From assembly GCF_003314435.2 (NCBI RefSeq), contig NZ_QNVY02000002.1, positions 248,001 through 312,000 on the forward strand: 64,000 bases of DNA, written 5' to 3'. Positions within the stretch are counted from its first letter, which is position 1, and every line of letters begins with the position of its first letter. Shown one piece after another: positions 35,720 to 43,639 of the stretch. Below the pieces are notes generated by a model that searched no databases, was not told the origin of the DNA, and was given only the letters and a program-made list of their open reading frames with translations. This DNA is from Flavobacterium petrolei. GTDB lineage: Bacteria; Bacteroidota; Bacteroidia; Flavobacteriales; Flavobacteriaceae. Position numbers and translations under genes: made by a program.

Positions 35720-36844
35720 TTACACATTAATATCTTTGAAATTATTCAATTTTGCATACCGAATCATATTGGTGAATGCCTCCTCATCCAGTTTTGGTAT
35801 TTCAAGAATGGAATTCAACAAAGTGGTATCGTATTCATTCGCAGCTGTCGTAAAATAAGGGCTTAAGTGTTTTCCAATACTTTCATAATACAATTTTTCG
35901 ATAGTATTTTTATATGCAAAATCGAGTGAATTTTGTATTAAAGTAAAATTAGTATAGCCAACTTCCTTCATAATCAATCGCAATCCATTTACCATATTGA
36001 AACTCTTATTATGTACAATATTAAGCTGTTCAATATCTTCTCTTTCGAATGTATTTAAAATCACTTTTGCCACATAATCGACAGGAATAATGTTCAAAAC
36101 AGTGTCTTCATTGACTATAAAACGCACATTTTCTTGATCTCCTTTTCGTTGGGAAGTGAAGTGAAAGAATTTTGCCAAAAGATAAAAAACCATATATTTC
36201 GATATAAAATACGGATTTTCGGTTCCTAACATTTTGCCTCCAATCACACTTGGACGCAGAATTTGAAAAGGCAAGCCTATTTTTTTACATTCTTGTGCTA
36301 TAAAATTTTCCGAGTGGAATTTGGCATTTTCATACGCATTGCGATGCTCCGGTTTGAATTCTAAACTATGAAAATTATTGTCAATCAATCCTTTTCGGTT
36401 TCCAGATGAAAAAGCAGTTCCTATGTAAATAAACTTTTTTATGAAAGGATGAAATAGATTGAAAAGGGATTTTGTAATTTTGGTATTTTCGTCAAAAATC
36501 TTTTCTCGTTGCTCTTCATCGGTAGATAAATTCACGAATCCCGCCGAATGGATAAAATAAGCATCTTTTATTTGACTTGAAAAAGTGTCCTGAATAACAG
36601 CCAAATCAGTATCAATGATTTCAATGTATTCTTGCAGTTTTGCGATGCCTTTGTCTTTTATAATTTTTGGCGTATAACTGCTGGATAAAAGTTCATTGAT
36701 GCGATCTAAAGCGGATTTTTTGCCTTTATTTCGAGCAATTATAAAAAGTTTACCATCAATTTTAGTAGTGATGAAAAGCTCCAGAATTTCATACATAATA
36801 TGAGATCCCAGAACTCCTGTTGCACCCGTAAGTATTATTTTCAT
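35720..36844 (-). CDS. NAD(P)-binding extended SDR, thioester reductase/male-sterility type
   Basis: A 374-residue extended short-chain dehydrogenase. The dinucleotide motif is TGATGVLGSH (residues 7-16). The active-site Tyr-x3-Lys is in NAYENAKFHSE (about 173), preceded by YIGTAFSSG. The overall pattern (ARNKGKKSALDRI after the second strand, then ILRPSVIGG) matches the NAD_binding_4 group that includes fatty acyl-CoA and thioester reductases. No reductase partner domains are present. It could reduce an acyl thioester or epimerise a sugar; the first is favoured by family resemblance. A -7-like TACATTTG lies upstream (minus strand, 36864-36871). Confidence 0.75.
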   Translation of the reverse strand: MKIILTGATGVLGSHIMYEILELFITTKIDGKLFIIARNKGKKSALDRINELLSSSYTPKIIKDKGIAKLQEYIEIIDTDLAVIQDTFSSQIKDAYFIHSAGFVNLSTDEEQREKIFDENTKITKSLFNLFHPFIKKFIYIGTAFSSGNRKGLIDNNFHSLEFKPEHRNAYENAKFHSENFIAQECKKIGLPFQILRPSVIGGKMLGTENPYFISKYMVFYLLAKFFHFTSQRKGDQENVRFIVNEDTVLNIIPVDYVAKVILNTFEREDIEQLNIVHNKSFNMVNGLRLIMKEVGYTNFTLIQNSLDFAYKNTIEKLYYESIGKHLSPYFTTAANEYDTTLLNSILEIPKLDEEAFTNMIRYAKLNNFKDINV

Positions 36845-36867
36845 TATCGTTTTGTTCTAAAAACAAA

Positions 36868-36908
36868 TGTAGTTTTAAAAAAATTAAAAGCACTTTTTTA
36901 AAACTACA
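36868..36908. repeat. 15-bp perfect inverted repeat (probable terminator hairpin)
   Basis: Arms 36868-36882 and 36894-36908 are perfect reverse complements with an 11-nt loop. It lies just past the 3' end of the nucleoside phosphorylase gene and just before the SDR gene, both minus strand. It could end the first transcript; its arm also contains part of the SDR -7 box. Confidence 0.6.
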
Positions 36909-36937
36909 AATGGGTACGGTTTTGAAAATTAATTTCT

Positions 36938-37807
36938 CTATCCTAAAGCAATTTTTTCTAATGTATACGCAATCAATTCATCAACTGCTTTGTATGGATC
37001 TTCGCTAAAAGTTCCCGAAGCGCGATTGGCAATTATTGCATTTAGAGATAATGCGTTGTGTCCTAAAAGTGCCGAAAGTCCATAAATTGCTGCGGTTTCC
37101 ATCTCTAAGTTTGTGATTTGATTGTCACCAAATTTAAAATTGTCCATTTTAGAATTTAGCGCTTCATCTTGAATATTCAAACGCAGCACTCGACCTTGTG
37201 GACCGTAAAAACCACCTGCAGTTGCGGTAATTCCTTTGTGCATTTTGTCGCTTTCTATGATTTTTTCTAATTTTTCAGAACAAGCAATCACGTATGGTTT
37301 TCCTTTTCGTAAATCCCAATTGGTATGTTTTACAAAAGCATCTTCCATCTCAAGATTCGAAACTTCGTCAATCAAATAGGAGCGAAGCATGTTGTCCAAT
37401 CCTAATCCAAATTTTGATAGTACAAAACTATCCACAGGAATATCCGCTTGCAAAGAACCTGAAGTTCCGATACGAATGATGTTTAATGAAGTCAGCTTTT
37501 CTATTGGTTGACGGGTTTCCAAATCTATATTGACCAAAGCATCCAGTTCGTTGATAACGATATCAATATTGTCAGGACCAATTCCCGTAGACATTACTGT
37601 AATTCGCTTGCCTTTGAAAATCCCTGTTTGGGTTTTAAACTCTCTTTTTTGAGTCGAAAATTCAATGCTGTCAAAAAATTGAGTGATTTTCTCCACGCGA
37701 TTTTGATCACCTACAAAGATGATATCGTGTGCAATATGTTCTGGTTTTAAATTCAAATGATATACGCTACCGTCTGGATTTAATATTAATTCTGATAATT
37801 GTATCAT
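36938..37807 (-). CDS. Nucleoside phosphorylase (purine/uridine phosphorylase family)
   Basis: A 289-residue PNP/UDP-family phosphorylase, which splits nucleosides with phosphate to give base and ribose-1-phosphate. Markers are FVGDQNRVEKI (phosphate-loop start, about 31), VMSTGIGPDNIDIVINEL (about 70), IRIGTSGSLQ (about 111) and the substrate region NLEMETAAIYGLSALLGH (about 233) with its conserved Glu-Met-Glu. The phosphorylase fold is certain; uridine versus purine preference is not. Repeats of the CCTCTCCCC type lie just upstream. Confidence 0.88.
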   Translation of the reverse strand: MIQLSELILNPDGSVYHLNLKPEHIAHDIIFVGDQNRVEKITQFFDSIEFSTQKREFKTQTGIFKGKRITVMSTGIGPDNIDIVINELDALVNIDLETRQPIEKLTSLNIIRIGTSGSLQADIPVDSFVLSKFGLGLDNMLRSYLIDEVSNLEMEDAFVKHTNWDLRKGKPYVIACSEKLEKIIESDKMHKGITATAGGFYGPQGRVLRLNIQDEALNSKMDNFKFGDNQITNLEMETAAIYGLSALLGHNALSLNAIIANRASGTFSEDPYKAVDELIAYTLEKIALG

Positions 37808-37823
37808 TGTTTTTATATTTTTT

Positions 37824-37926
37824 CCTCTCCCCAGCCCTCTTCAAAGGAAAGGGAAGTAGTTCCTGATTTAGATTGTATTTTTTTTATTTTCGTTTGGTTC
37901 CTCCCCTTCGGGGAGGTTAGGTGGGG
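37824..37926. repeat. Dispersed C/G-rich palindromic repeat, copy 1
   Basis: Two C/G-rich blocks stand out in AT-rich DNA: 37824-37854 (CCTCTCCCCAGCCCTC, a short CAAAGG core, then AAAGGGA) and 37900-37926 (CCTCCCCTTCGGGGAGG). Each is close to a hairpin. Related blocks occur at 49407-49517 and inside a coding region at 60785-60816. Confidence 0.8.
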
Positions 37927-37927
37927 A

Positions 37928-38257
37928 TTAACCTCCAACTCGTTTAACTTTAAATCCTTTTTCTTTTAAAATAATCATTATTTTATCACGATAATCCCCT
38001 TGAATAATGATGGAATTGTCTTTAAAAGTGCCGCCAACACTCAATTTGGTTTTGATTTCTTTGGCAAGAATTTTAAAATCCTCGTCAGTGCCTTCATAAC
38101 CTTCAATTATGGTAGTCGCTTTTCCTTTTCGCTTTTCGAATTTACAAATCATAGGTTCTTTTTGAACATATAATTCGTGAGCCACTTCCTCAATTTGCTC
38201 TTCAGGAGATGGTTCGTGATCTGGAAAAAGGTTTTTTAATTGGTCTTGTAAGTCCAT
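37928..38257 (-). CDS. SUI1/eIF1-family translation initiation factor
   Basis: A 109-residue YciH/eIF1-like protein. Residues about 35-105 form the SUI1 domain (KRKGKATTIIEGYEG, then KTKLSVGGTFKDNSIIIQGDYRDKI with the conserved GGT and QGD). I place the start at ATG 38257 (MDLQDQLKNLF); the longer frame to 38317 would run into a terminator hairpin (38309-38340). In other bacteria these proteins influence initiation fidelity but are not essential. Confidence 0.9.
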   Translation of the reverse strand: MDLQDQLKNLFPDHEPSPEEQIEEVAHELYVQKEPMICKFEKRKGKATTIIEGYEGTDEDFKILAKEIKTKLSVGGTFKDNSIIIQGDYRDKIMIILKEKGFKVKRVGG

Positions 38258-38308
38258 AACTTTATATATTTTGAATACGGATAATGCTAATTTAAATTGG
38301 TAAAAAAC

Positions 38309-38340
38309 AAAAGACATTAAGCATAAACTTAATGTCTTTT
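38309..38340 (-). terminator. Terminator of the 2OG-Fe(II) oxygenase gene
   Basis: A perfect 13-bp inverted repeat (38309-38321 and 38328-38340) with a 6-nt loop, just past the oxygenase stop on the minus strand and ending in a T-run in that direction. Confidence 0.85.
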
Positions 38341-38361
38341 AGTATTTGACGTAAATTAAGT

Positions 38362-39312
38362 TTACTTTTTAATAAGCCCTAAATCTACTAAACGCTCATA
38401 TAAATAAGCTCCTGCTGTAATATCTTCGAATTTTTTTGGATTTTCTGCATCAATACAGTTTTCCAAACAATCCAATTTCATATCACTCACCGGATGCATA
38501 AAAAACGGAATAGAATAACGTGAAGTTCCCCATAGTTCTCTTGGTGGGTTTACCACTTGGTGAATCGTAGATTTTAATTTGTTATTGGTGTGGCGAGATA
38601 ACATATCCCCCACATTAATCACTAATTCATCCGGTTCAGCAATGGCATCAATCCATTCTCCGTTGTGATTTTGTACTTGCAATCCTTTTCCTTGCGCACC
38701 CATCAACAAAGTAATCAAATTGATATCACCGTGAGCAGCAGCACGAATTGCATTTGCAGGTTCAGACGTGATTGGTGGATAATGAATCGGTCTTAAGATT
38801 GAATTTCCGTCTTTAGCATATTGGTCAAAATAAAATTCATCCAAACCAAGGTGTAAAGCCAAAGCTCTCAAAACATAAACTCCTGTTTTTTCCAGCATTT
38901 GGTACGCTTCTTTACCTACCACATTAAAACGGGGAAGTTCTTTAACTTCAACATTTTCAGGATACTCTGAAGCATATTTTGAATCTTCAGACATATATTG
39001 TCCAAAGTGCCAAAACTCCTTCAAGTCCCCTTCTTTTCTGCCTTTGGCATGCTCTGTTCCAAAAGAAACATACCCTCTTTGTCCGCCAATTCCAGGGATT
39101 TCATAACTGTGTTTTGTTTCTAAAGGTAAAGCGAAAAAATTTCTGATTTCACCATACAATTCATCAACCAACTGGTCGTTTAAAAAATGCCCTTTGAGTG
39201 CTACGAAGCCAATATCTTCAAATGCACTTCCGATTTCATTTACAAATTTTTGTTTACGTTTCGGGTCGTCCGAAAGGAAATCACGCAAGTCAACACTAGG
39301 AATGTTTTGCAT
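38362..39312 (-). CDS. Isopenicillin-N-synthase-like 2-oxoglutarate/Fe(II) oxygenase
   Basis: A 316-residue non-haem iron oxygenase of the IPNS/DIOX type. The iron ligands are His and Asp in HGDINLITLL (about residue 193) and a His in STIHQVVNPP (about 250). The cosubstrate-binding Arg-x-Ser is in SRYSIPFF (about 266). The N-terminal DIOX_N half starts with IPSVDLRDFL. The length fits this family. It could hydroxylate or desaturate a small molecule; there is no pathway context, as it stands alone between two terminators and promoters. Confidence 0.88.
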   Translation of the reverse strand: MQNIPSVDLRDFLSDDPKRKQKFVNEIGSAFEDIGFVALKGHFLNDQLVDELYGEIRNFFALPLETKHSYEIPGIGGQRGYVSFGTEHAKGRKEGDLKEFWHFGQYMSEDSKYASEYPENVEVKELPRFNVVGKEAYQMLEKTGVYVLRALALHLGLDEFYFDQYAKDGNSILRPIHYPPITSEPANAIRAAAHGDINLITLLMGAQGKGLQVQNHNGEWIDAIAEPDELVINVGDMLSRHTNNKLKSTIHQVVNPPRELWGTSRYSIPFFMHPVSDMKLDCLENCIDAENPKKFEDITAGAYLYERLVDLGLIKK

Positions 39313-39452
39313 ACTTTTAAATATTTTTTAATAACTTGAAGGTCAAAAACCTTGCAGATACAAATGTAAAGAATAATTTTATATCTGAATTTTAAAACTT
39401 ACAAACAATATAAAAAAATATAACAAAATAATACTAAACTGTTATATTTTTT

Positions 39453-39460
39453 TATCTTTG
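39453..39460 (+). promoter_or_regulatory. Probable -7 box of the branched-chain E1 gene
   Basis: TATCTTTG matches TAnnTTTG and lies 23 nt before the ATG at 39484. I see no good TTG at the expected upstream distance. Confidence 0.4.
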
Positions 39461-39483
39461 AACCATACATTAAAACTGAAAAA

Positions 39484-41460
39484 ATGATCTTCAACAGAAA
39501 AAATCTTACTGACAATCAATTATTAGATTTATATAAAAGAATACTGAAACCAAGGCTTATTGAAGAGAAAATGTTGATACTTATTCGTCAGGGAAAAGTA
39601 TCAAAATGGTTTTCTGGAATTGGTCAAGAGGCTATTTCTGTTGGTGTCACAGCAGTTTTAGATTCGGATGAGTATATTTTACCAATGCATAGAAACCTTG
39701 GTGTTTTCACTGGGAGAGACATTCCGTTGTACCGTCTTTTTTCACAATGGCAAGGCAAAGCCAATGGTTTTACTAAAGGTCGTGATCGCAGTTTTCACTT
39801 TGGAACCCAACAATACAAGATTATTGGAATGATTTCACATTTAGGTCCGCAATTAGGAGTTGCAGACGGAATCGCATTAGCCAATAAACTCAAGAAAAAC
39901 GGAAAAGTTACCGCAGTTTTTACTGGTGAAGGTGCCACAAGCGAAGGCGATTTTCACGAAGCGTTGAATATTGCCTCGGTTTGGGAATTGCCGGTGATGT
40001 TTGTCATCGAAAATAATGGTTATGGATTGTCAACTCCTACAAACGAGCAATACCGTTGTGAAAACCTTGCCGATAAAGGGAAAGGCTACGGAATGGAAAG
40101 TCATATTGTTGATGGAAATAATATTCTTGAAGTGTTTAATTTGTTATCTGAATTGAAGGTTTCGATGAAAGAAAATCCACGTCCGGTTTTATTGGAATTC
40201 AAAACCTTCCGAATGCGTGGGCATGAAGAGGCGAGTGGCACTAAATACGTTCCACAGGAATTAATGGACATGTGGGCTATTAAAGATCCAGTAGAAAATT
40301 ACAGAAAGTATTTGGCCGAAAACGGAGTGCTTACTGAAGATTTTGATGCGGCTTTACATGCTGAAATAAAGAATGATATCGATGAAAGTCTGGCTATTGC
40401 CAATGCTGAACCAGAAATTGAAGCTTCTTTAAGTGAAGAGCTAAATGATGTTTACAAACCTTATGTATTCGAGCAAGTTAATCCATCTGAGGAAAAAGAA
40501 AATATTCGTTTTATAGATGCAATTTCCAGTAGTTTGAGACAATCAATGGAACGTCATGAAAACTCCGTAATCATGGGCCAGGATATTGCTGAATATGGTG
40601 GTGCTTTCAAAATTACTGATGGTTTTGTAGCTCAGTTTGGTAAAGAACGTGTTATCAATACACCAATTTGTGAAAGTGCAGTGGTTTCAGCCGGAATGGG
40701 ATTATCAATCAATGGCTATAAAGCAATTGTGGAAATGCAGTTTGCCGATTTTGTTTCCACAGGATTTAATCCAATTGTCAATTTATTAGCTAAATCTCAT
40801 TACCGTTGGTTGGAAAAAGCAGATGTTGTAGTCCGAATGCCTTGTGGCGGCGGAACACAAGCAGGGCCTTTTCATTCGCAAACCAATGAAGCTTGGTTTA
40901 CCAAAACTCCGGGTTTAAAAGTGGTTTACCCAGCATTTCCTTATGATGCGAAAGGACTATTGAATACTTCTATAAACGACCCAAATCCGGTATTATTTTT
41001 TGAGCACAAACAATTGTACAGAAGTGTTTACCAAGATGTTCCTAGTGATTATTACACGATTCCATTAGGAAAAGCGGCTTTGTTAAAAGAAGGAAATCAG
41101 GTTACGATTATCTCTTTTGGTGCGGCAGTGCATTGGGCTTTGGATACTTTAGCAAAAAATCCTGAAATTTCTGCTGATTTGTTGGATTTAAGAACCTTAC
41201 AGCCTTTGGATACTAAAGCTATTTTTGCATCGGTTAAGAAAACGGGAAGAGTGATTATTTATCAGGAAGACAGCATGTTCGGAGGAATTGCCAGCGATAT
41301 TTCGGCAATGATAATGGAAAACTGTTTCAAATTACTTGATGCGCCAGTCAAAAGAGTGGCAAGTTTAGACACGCCAATTCCATTTACAAAAGCGCTGGAA
41401 GATCAATATTTGCCAAAAGGTCGTTTCGAAAATGACCTGAAAGAACTTTTGGCATATTAA
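39484..41460 (+). CDS. 2-oxoisovalerate dehydrogenase E1, fused alpha and beta subunits
   Basis: A 658-residue thiamine-diphosphate enzyme in which E1-alpha (about 1-320) and E1-beta (about 335-658) are one chain. The alpha part has the TPP motif GEGATSEGDFHEALN then VIENNGYGLSTPT (about 140-185). The beta part has GQDIAEYGGAFKITDGF (about 362) and AGPFHSQTNEAWF (about 460). It starts oxidation of branched-chain 2-oxoacids to acyl-CoA for catabolism and for branched fatty acid primers. The fused form is common in Bacteroidota. E2 and E3 genes are not in the window. Confidence 0.93.
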   Translation: MIFNRKNLTDNQLLDLYKRILKPRLIEEKMLILIRQGKVSKWFSGIGQEAISVGVTAVLDSDEYILPMHRNLGVFTGRDIPLYRLFSQWQGKANGFTKGRDRSFHFGTQQYKIIGMISHLGPQLGVADGIALANKLKKNGKVTAVFTGEGATSEGDFHEALNIASVWELPVMFVIENNGYGLSTPTNEQYRCENLADKGKGYGMESHIVDGNNILEVFNLLSELKVSMKENPRPVLLEFKTFRMRGHEEASGTKYVPQELMDMWAIKDPVENYRKYLAENGVLTEDFDAALHAEIKNDIDESLAIANAEPEIEASLSEELNDVYKPYVFEQVNPSEEKENIRFIDAISSSLRQSMERHENSVIMGQDIAEYGGAFKITDGFVAQFGKERVINTPICESAVVSAGMGLSINGYKAIVEMQFADFVSTGFNPIVNLLAKSHYRWLEKADVVVRMPCGGGTQAGPFHSQTNEAWFTKTPGLKVVYPAFPYDAKGLLNTSINDPNPVLFFEHKQLYRSVYQDVPSDYYTIPLGKAALLKEGNQVTIISFGAAVHWALDTLAKNPEISADLLDLRTLQPLDTKAIFASVKKTGRVIIYQEDSMFGGIASDISAMIMENCFKLLDAPVKRVASLDTPIPFTKALEDQYLPKGRFENDLKELLAY

Positions 41461-41474
41461 TTTATAAGTTTATA

Positions 41475-41516
41475 ATTAGGTTATTTTTAGAATTTTAATT
41501 CTAAAAATAACCTAAT
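41475..41516. terminator. 42-nt perfect palindrome, bidirectional terminator
   Basis: Arms of 20 bp with a 2-nt TT loop, perfect over 41475-41516. It lies 15 nt after the E1 stop on the plus strand and includes the last codons and stop of a 38-residue ORF on the minus strand. Confidence 0.85.
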
Positions 41517-41617
41517 ATCCAATAGATAATAATAAAAATTAGAATTGTGCCAAAACAGCCTCCGCCTAGTTTTTTGGCACCGTAACCTGCTAATATTGTT
41601 TTAAAAAATCCATTCAT
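41501..41617 (-). CDS. Small membrane protein, 38 aa
   Basis: A 38-codon ORF from ATG 41617. Its sequence has an N-terminal charged part (MNGFFKTILAGYGAKK), a glycine-rich turn with one cysteine (LGGGCFG) and a C-terminal hydrophobic helix (TILIFIIIYWILGYF). This layout reads as a genuine one-helix membrane protein. I believe very similar short proteins with AKKLGGGC occur in related bacteria, but I cannot check. The gene ends inside the perfect palindrome at 41475-41516. Confidence 0.65.
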   Translation of the reverse strand: MNGFFKTILAGYGAKKLGGGCFGTILIFIIIYWILGYF

Positions 41618-41672
41618 AAGTTTAAAATTTAATGATTTATAAAATTAGACTATATTTCCAGAATAACAAATT

Positions 41673-42566
41673 TTAGTTCAAATCGATGAAAATTTTCTTA
41701 ATCAAAGCGATTTCTTCCTCATACATTGTTTTTTTTCTGGTTGCAAAATAGAGCGTGTTTTTTAGTGGTGTTTTCCCTTCCCAAATCAGTTTGATCGTTC
41801 CATTATCAATTTCTTCTCGGCAAAGAAAATCAGGAACAACAGCCAAGCCTTTACCACTGCTCAAACAACGTATAATCGAATTTAAATTTGGAACTATATA
41901 ATTAGGTCTGAAATCAGGATGTTTATTGAAATTTAATTGCCAGAAACGACGTAAATGTTCCATATCTCCCGTAGTTCCGTACCATTTTTGGTGCTTTAGC
42001 CAAAGTTCAATTGCTTGAATATCTCCCTTTTTTGCTATCGAATTGAATTCTAAATCGTCAATTTCGCTTCCACCAACAAGTACAATAGTTTCAGATGAAA
42101 ATGCCTGATATTCAATTGCGTTTTTAACGACCATTTGGGGAGTGATAATTAAATCGAGAATTCCTTTTTCTAAATTTTCTACCATTTCCGGATATTCTCC
42201 AAATTGAATAATAACATTAAATGGTAACGTCGAAATATACTGTTCCAGTGTGATTTGGAATGTTTCAAAACACATTCCCACACTTATGGTTGGCGTATTT
42301 TTCTCTGTGCTTCTTTGAAAATTTTTCTCGGCCTCTTCCAGTTTGGTTAATGCTTCAATGATGAAATTGTAGAGCACTTTTCCTTTTTCGGTGGGAACCA
42401 TTTTTCGACCAGTTCGGTCAAATAATTTATAGCCTACATAAGTTTCCAAGGAACTCAAATGCAGACTCACACCAGGCTGTGAAATAAATAATTCTTCCGC
42501 AGCACTTGTTAAAGTTCCTGTTTTGTAAACTGCTTTAAACGTTCGATACCATTCTAAATTTACCAT
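41673..42566 (-). CDS. LysR-family transcriptional regulator
   Basis: A 297-residue LysR-type regulator. The N-terminal winged HTH is clear (TFKAVYKTGTLTSAAEELF, then SQPGVSLHLSSLE, residues 7-45), followed by a two-lobed effector domain (about 90-295). It diverges from an MdaB/YgiN-like pair 87 nt away, the usual arrangement for a LysR gene and its target. The short divergent region contains a loose inverted repeat around GATAC-N4-GTATG and a plus-strand TAACTTTG box (42630-42637). Confidence 0.93.
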   Translation of the reverse strand: MVNLEWYRTFKAVYKTGTLTSAAEELFISQPGVSLHLSSLETYVGYKLFDRTGRKMVPTEKGKVLYNFIIEALTKLEEAEKNFQRSTEKNTPTISVGMCFETFQITLEQYISTLPFNVIIQFGEYPEMVENLEKGILDLIITPQMVVKNAIEYQAFSSETIVLVGGSEIDDLEFNSIAKKGDIQAIELWLKHQKWYGTTGDMEHLRRFWQLNFNKHPDFRPNYIVPNLNSIIRCLSSGKGLAVVPDFLCREEIDNGTIKLIWEGKTPLKNTLYFATRKKTMYEEEIALIKKIFIDLN

Positions 42567-42629
42567 AACTATTATAATTATGATACAAAGGTATGAATTA
42601 TGTTATTTTAATAATAGAAATTCTCGTTC

Positions 42630-42637
42630 TAACTTTG
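42630..42637 (+). promoter_or_regulatory. Probable -7 box of the mdaB-like gene
   Basis: TAACTTTG matches TAnnTTTG, 25 nt before the ATG at 42663. The divergent LysR gene starts 64 nt to its left. Confidence 0.45.
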
Positions 42638-42662
42638 CACCATCAAATTAAAAATGCAAATC

Positions 42663-43256
42663 ATGACAAAAATATTTATAATCAATGGCGGACAAAAGTT
42701 CGGCCATTCCGGAGGACGATTTAATGAAACCATTTCGAATGAAACTTTGAATTTTTTCAAAAATAATAGCGGTTTTGAAGTACAAATAACCAATATCAAT
42801 GATGAGTACAGTCCAGTTGATGAAGTTGAAAAATTTGTTTGGGCAGATGTAATTATATATCATACGCCAATATGGTGGTTCCAGTTGCCACATGGATTTA
42901 AAAAATACATTGATGTTGTTTTTACTGAAGGTCATGCCAAAGGGATTTACAAAAGTGACGGTCGTTCAGCGGAAAATCCGACAATCAATTACGGAACAGG
43001 AGGAATGCTTCAAGGCAAAAAATATATGTTAACCACCTCTTGGAATGCTCCAAAAGAAGCTTTTACTTTACCGGGAGAATTTTTCAATCAGCACAGTGTG
43101 GATGAAGGACCATTATTTGGTTTTCACAGAATGAATGCTTTTACAGGTATGAAACCGTTACAAAGTATTCACTTTCATGACATTGAAAAAAATGCAAATG
43201 TTGAAAATGATCTCAAAGTGTATCAAAACCATTTAGCACAACTATTTTTAAATTAA
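42663..43256 (+). CDS. mdaB: NAD(P)H-quinone oxidoreductase, MdaB-like flavodoxin fold
   Basis: A flavodoxin-fold quinone reductase of about 197 residues. It begins MTKIFIINGGQKFGHSGGR, very close in pattern to MdaB, and carries YHTPIWWFQLPHGFKKYIDVVF (about 64; key aromatic active-site region) and FGFHRMNAF (about 150). I use the ATG at 42663 because the homologous motif starts there; an ATG three codons earlier is possible. The enzyme reduces quinones by two electrons. The next gene is a YgiN-like quinol monooxygenase; in E. coli these two are neighbours and form a quinone redox pair. Confidence 0.88.
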   Translation: MTKIFIINGGQKFGHSGGRFNETISNETLNFFKNNSGFEVQITNINDEYSPVDEVEKFVWADVIIYHTPIWWFQLPHGFKKYIDVVFTEGHAKGIYKSDGRSAENPTINYGTGGMLQGKKYMLTTSWNAPKEAFTLPGEFFNQHSVDEGPLFGFHRMNAFTGMKPLQSIHFHDIEKNANVENDLKVYQNHLAQLFLN

Positions 43257-43258
43257 TT

Positions 43259-43549
43259 ATGGCAATCAATCTAACAGTTATTCTTAAAAGTAAACCGGAA
43301 AATACAGCTGCAGTAAAATCGCTATTACTGGAATTAGTTGAAAAATCAACTCAAGAAGCGGCTTGCAAACAATACGATTTGCATCAAAATTGTGATGATG
43401 CCAATACTTTTATTTTTCATGAGATTTGGGAAAATCAAAACGGTTTGGATAGCCACAATCAGCAATCTTACATTCAATCTTTTTTTGAAAAAGCAAAAAC
43501 ATTGTTGCAAGAAACTCCAATTGTTTTTAGAACGGACAAATTAGCCTAA
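43259..43549 (+). CDS. YgiN-like putative quinol monooxygenase (ABM domain)
   Basis: A 96-residue single-domain ABM protein. The residues match the family layout: LTVILKSKPEN strand, a helix KSLLLELVEKSTQE, C-K-Q-Y-D-L-H, then FIFHEIWENQNGLDSHNQQSYIQSF. It forms dimers and, in E. coli, reoxidises quinols made by MdaB. It starts 2 nt after the mdaB-like gene and is certainly cotranscribed with it. Divergent LysR control is likely. Confidence 0.85.
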   Translation: MAINLTVILKSKPENTAAVKSLLLELVEKSTQEAACKQYDLHQNCDDANTFIFHEIWENQNGLDSHNQQSYIQSFFEKAKTLLQETPIVFRTDKLA

Positions 43550-43598
43550 TAATTGAGGGTATTATTCTTTGATATAACAATTTTTTAAAAAATATAAA

Positions 43599-43635
43599 TT
43601 AACAAAAAGGAGGTTTTTAACCTCCTTTTTGTTAA
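43599..43635. terminator. Bidirectional intrinsic terminator
   Basis: A perfect 17-bp inverted repeat (43599-43615 and 43619-43635) with a 3-nt T loop, followed by a short run of T on each side. It serves the YgiN-like gene and the convergent hypothetical protein gene. Confidence 0.9.
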
Positions 43636-43639
43636 TTTA

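Noticed and set aside
38258-38317. Longer N-terminus for the SUI1 protein
   Set aside because: The added residues would be encoded by the terminator hairpin of the upstream gene; ATG 38257 gives the normal family length.
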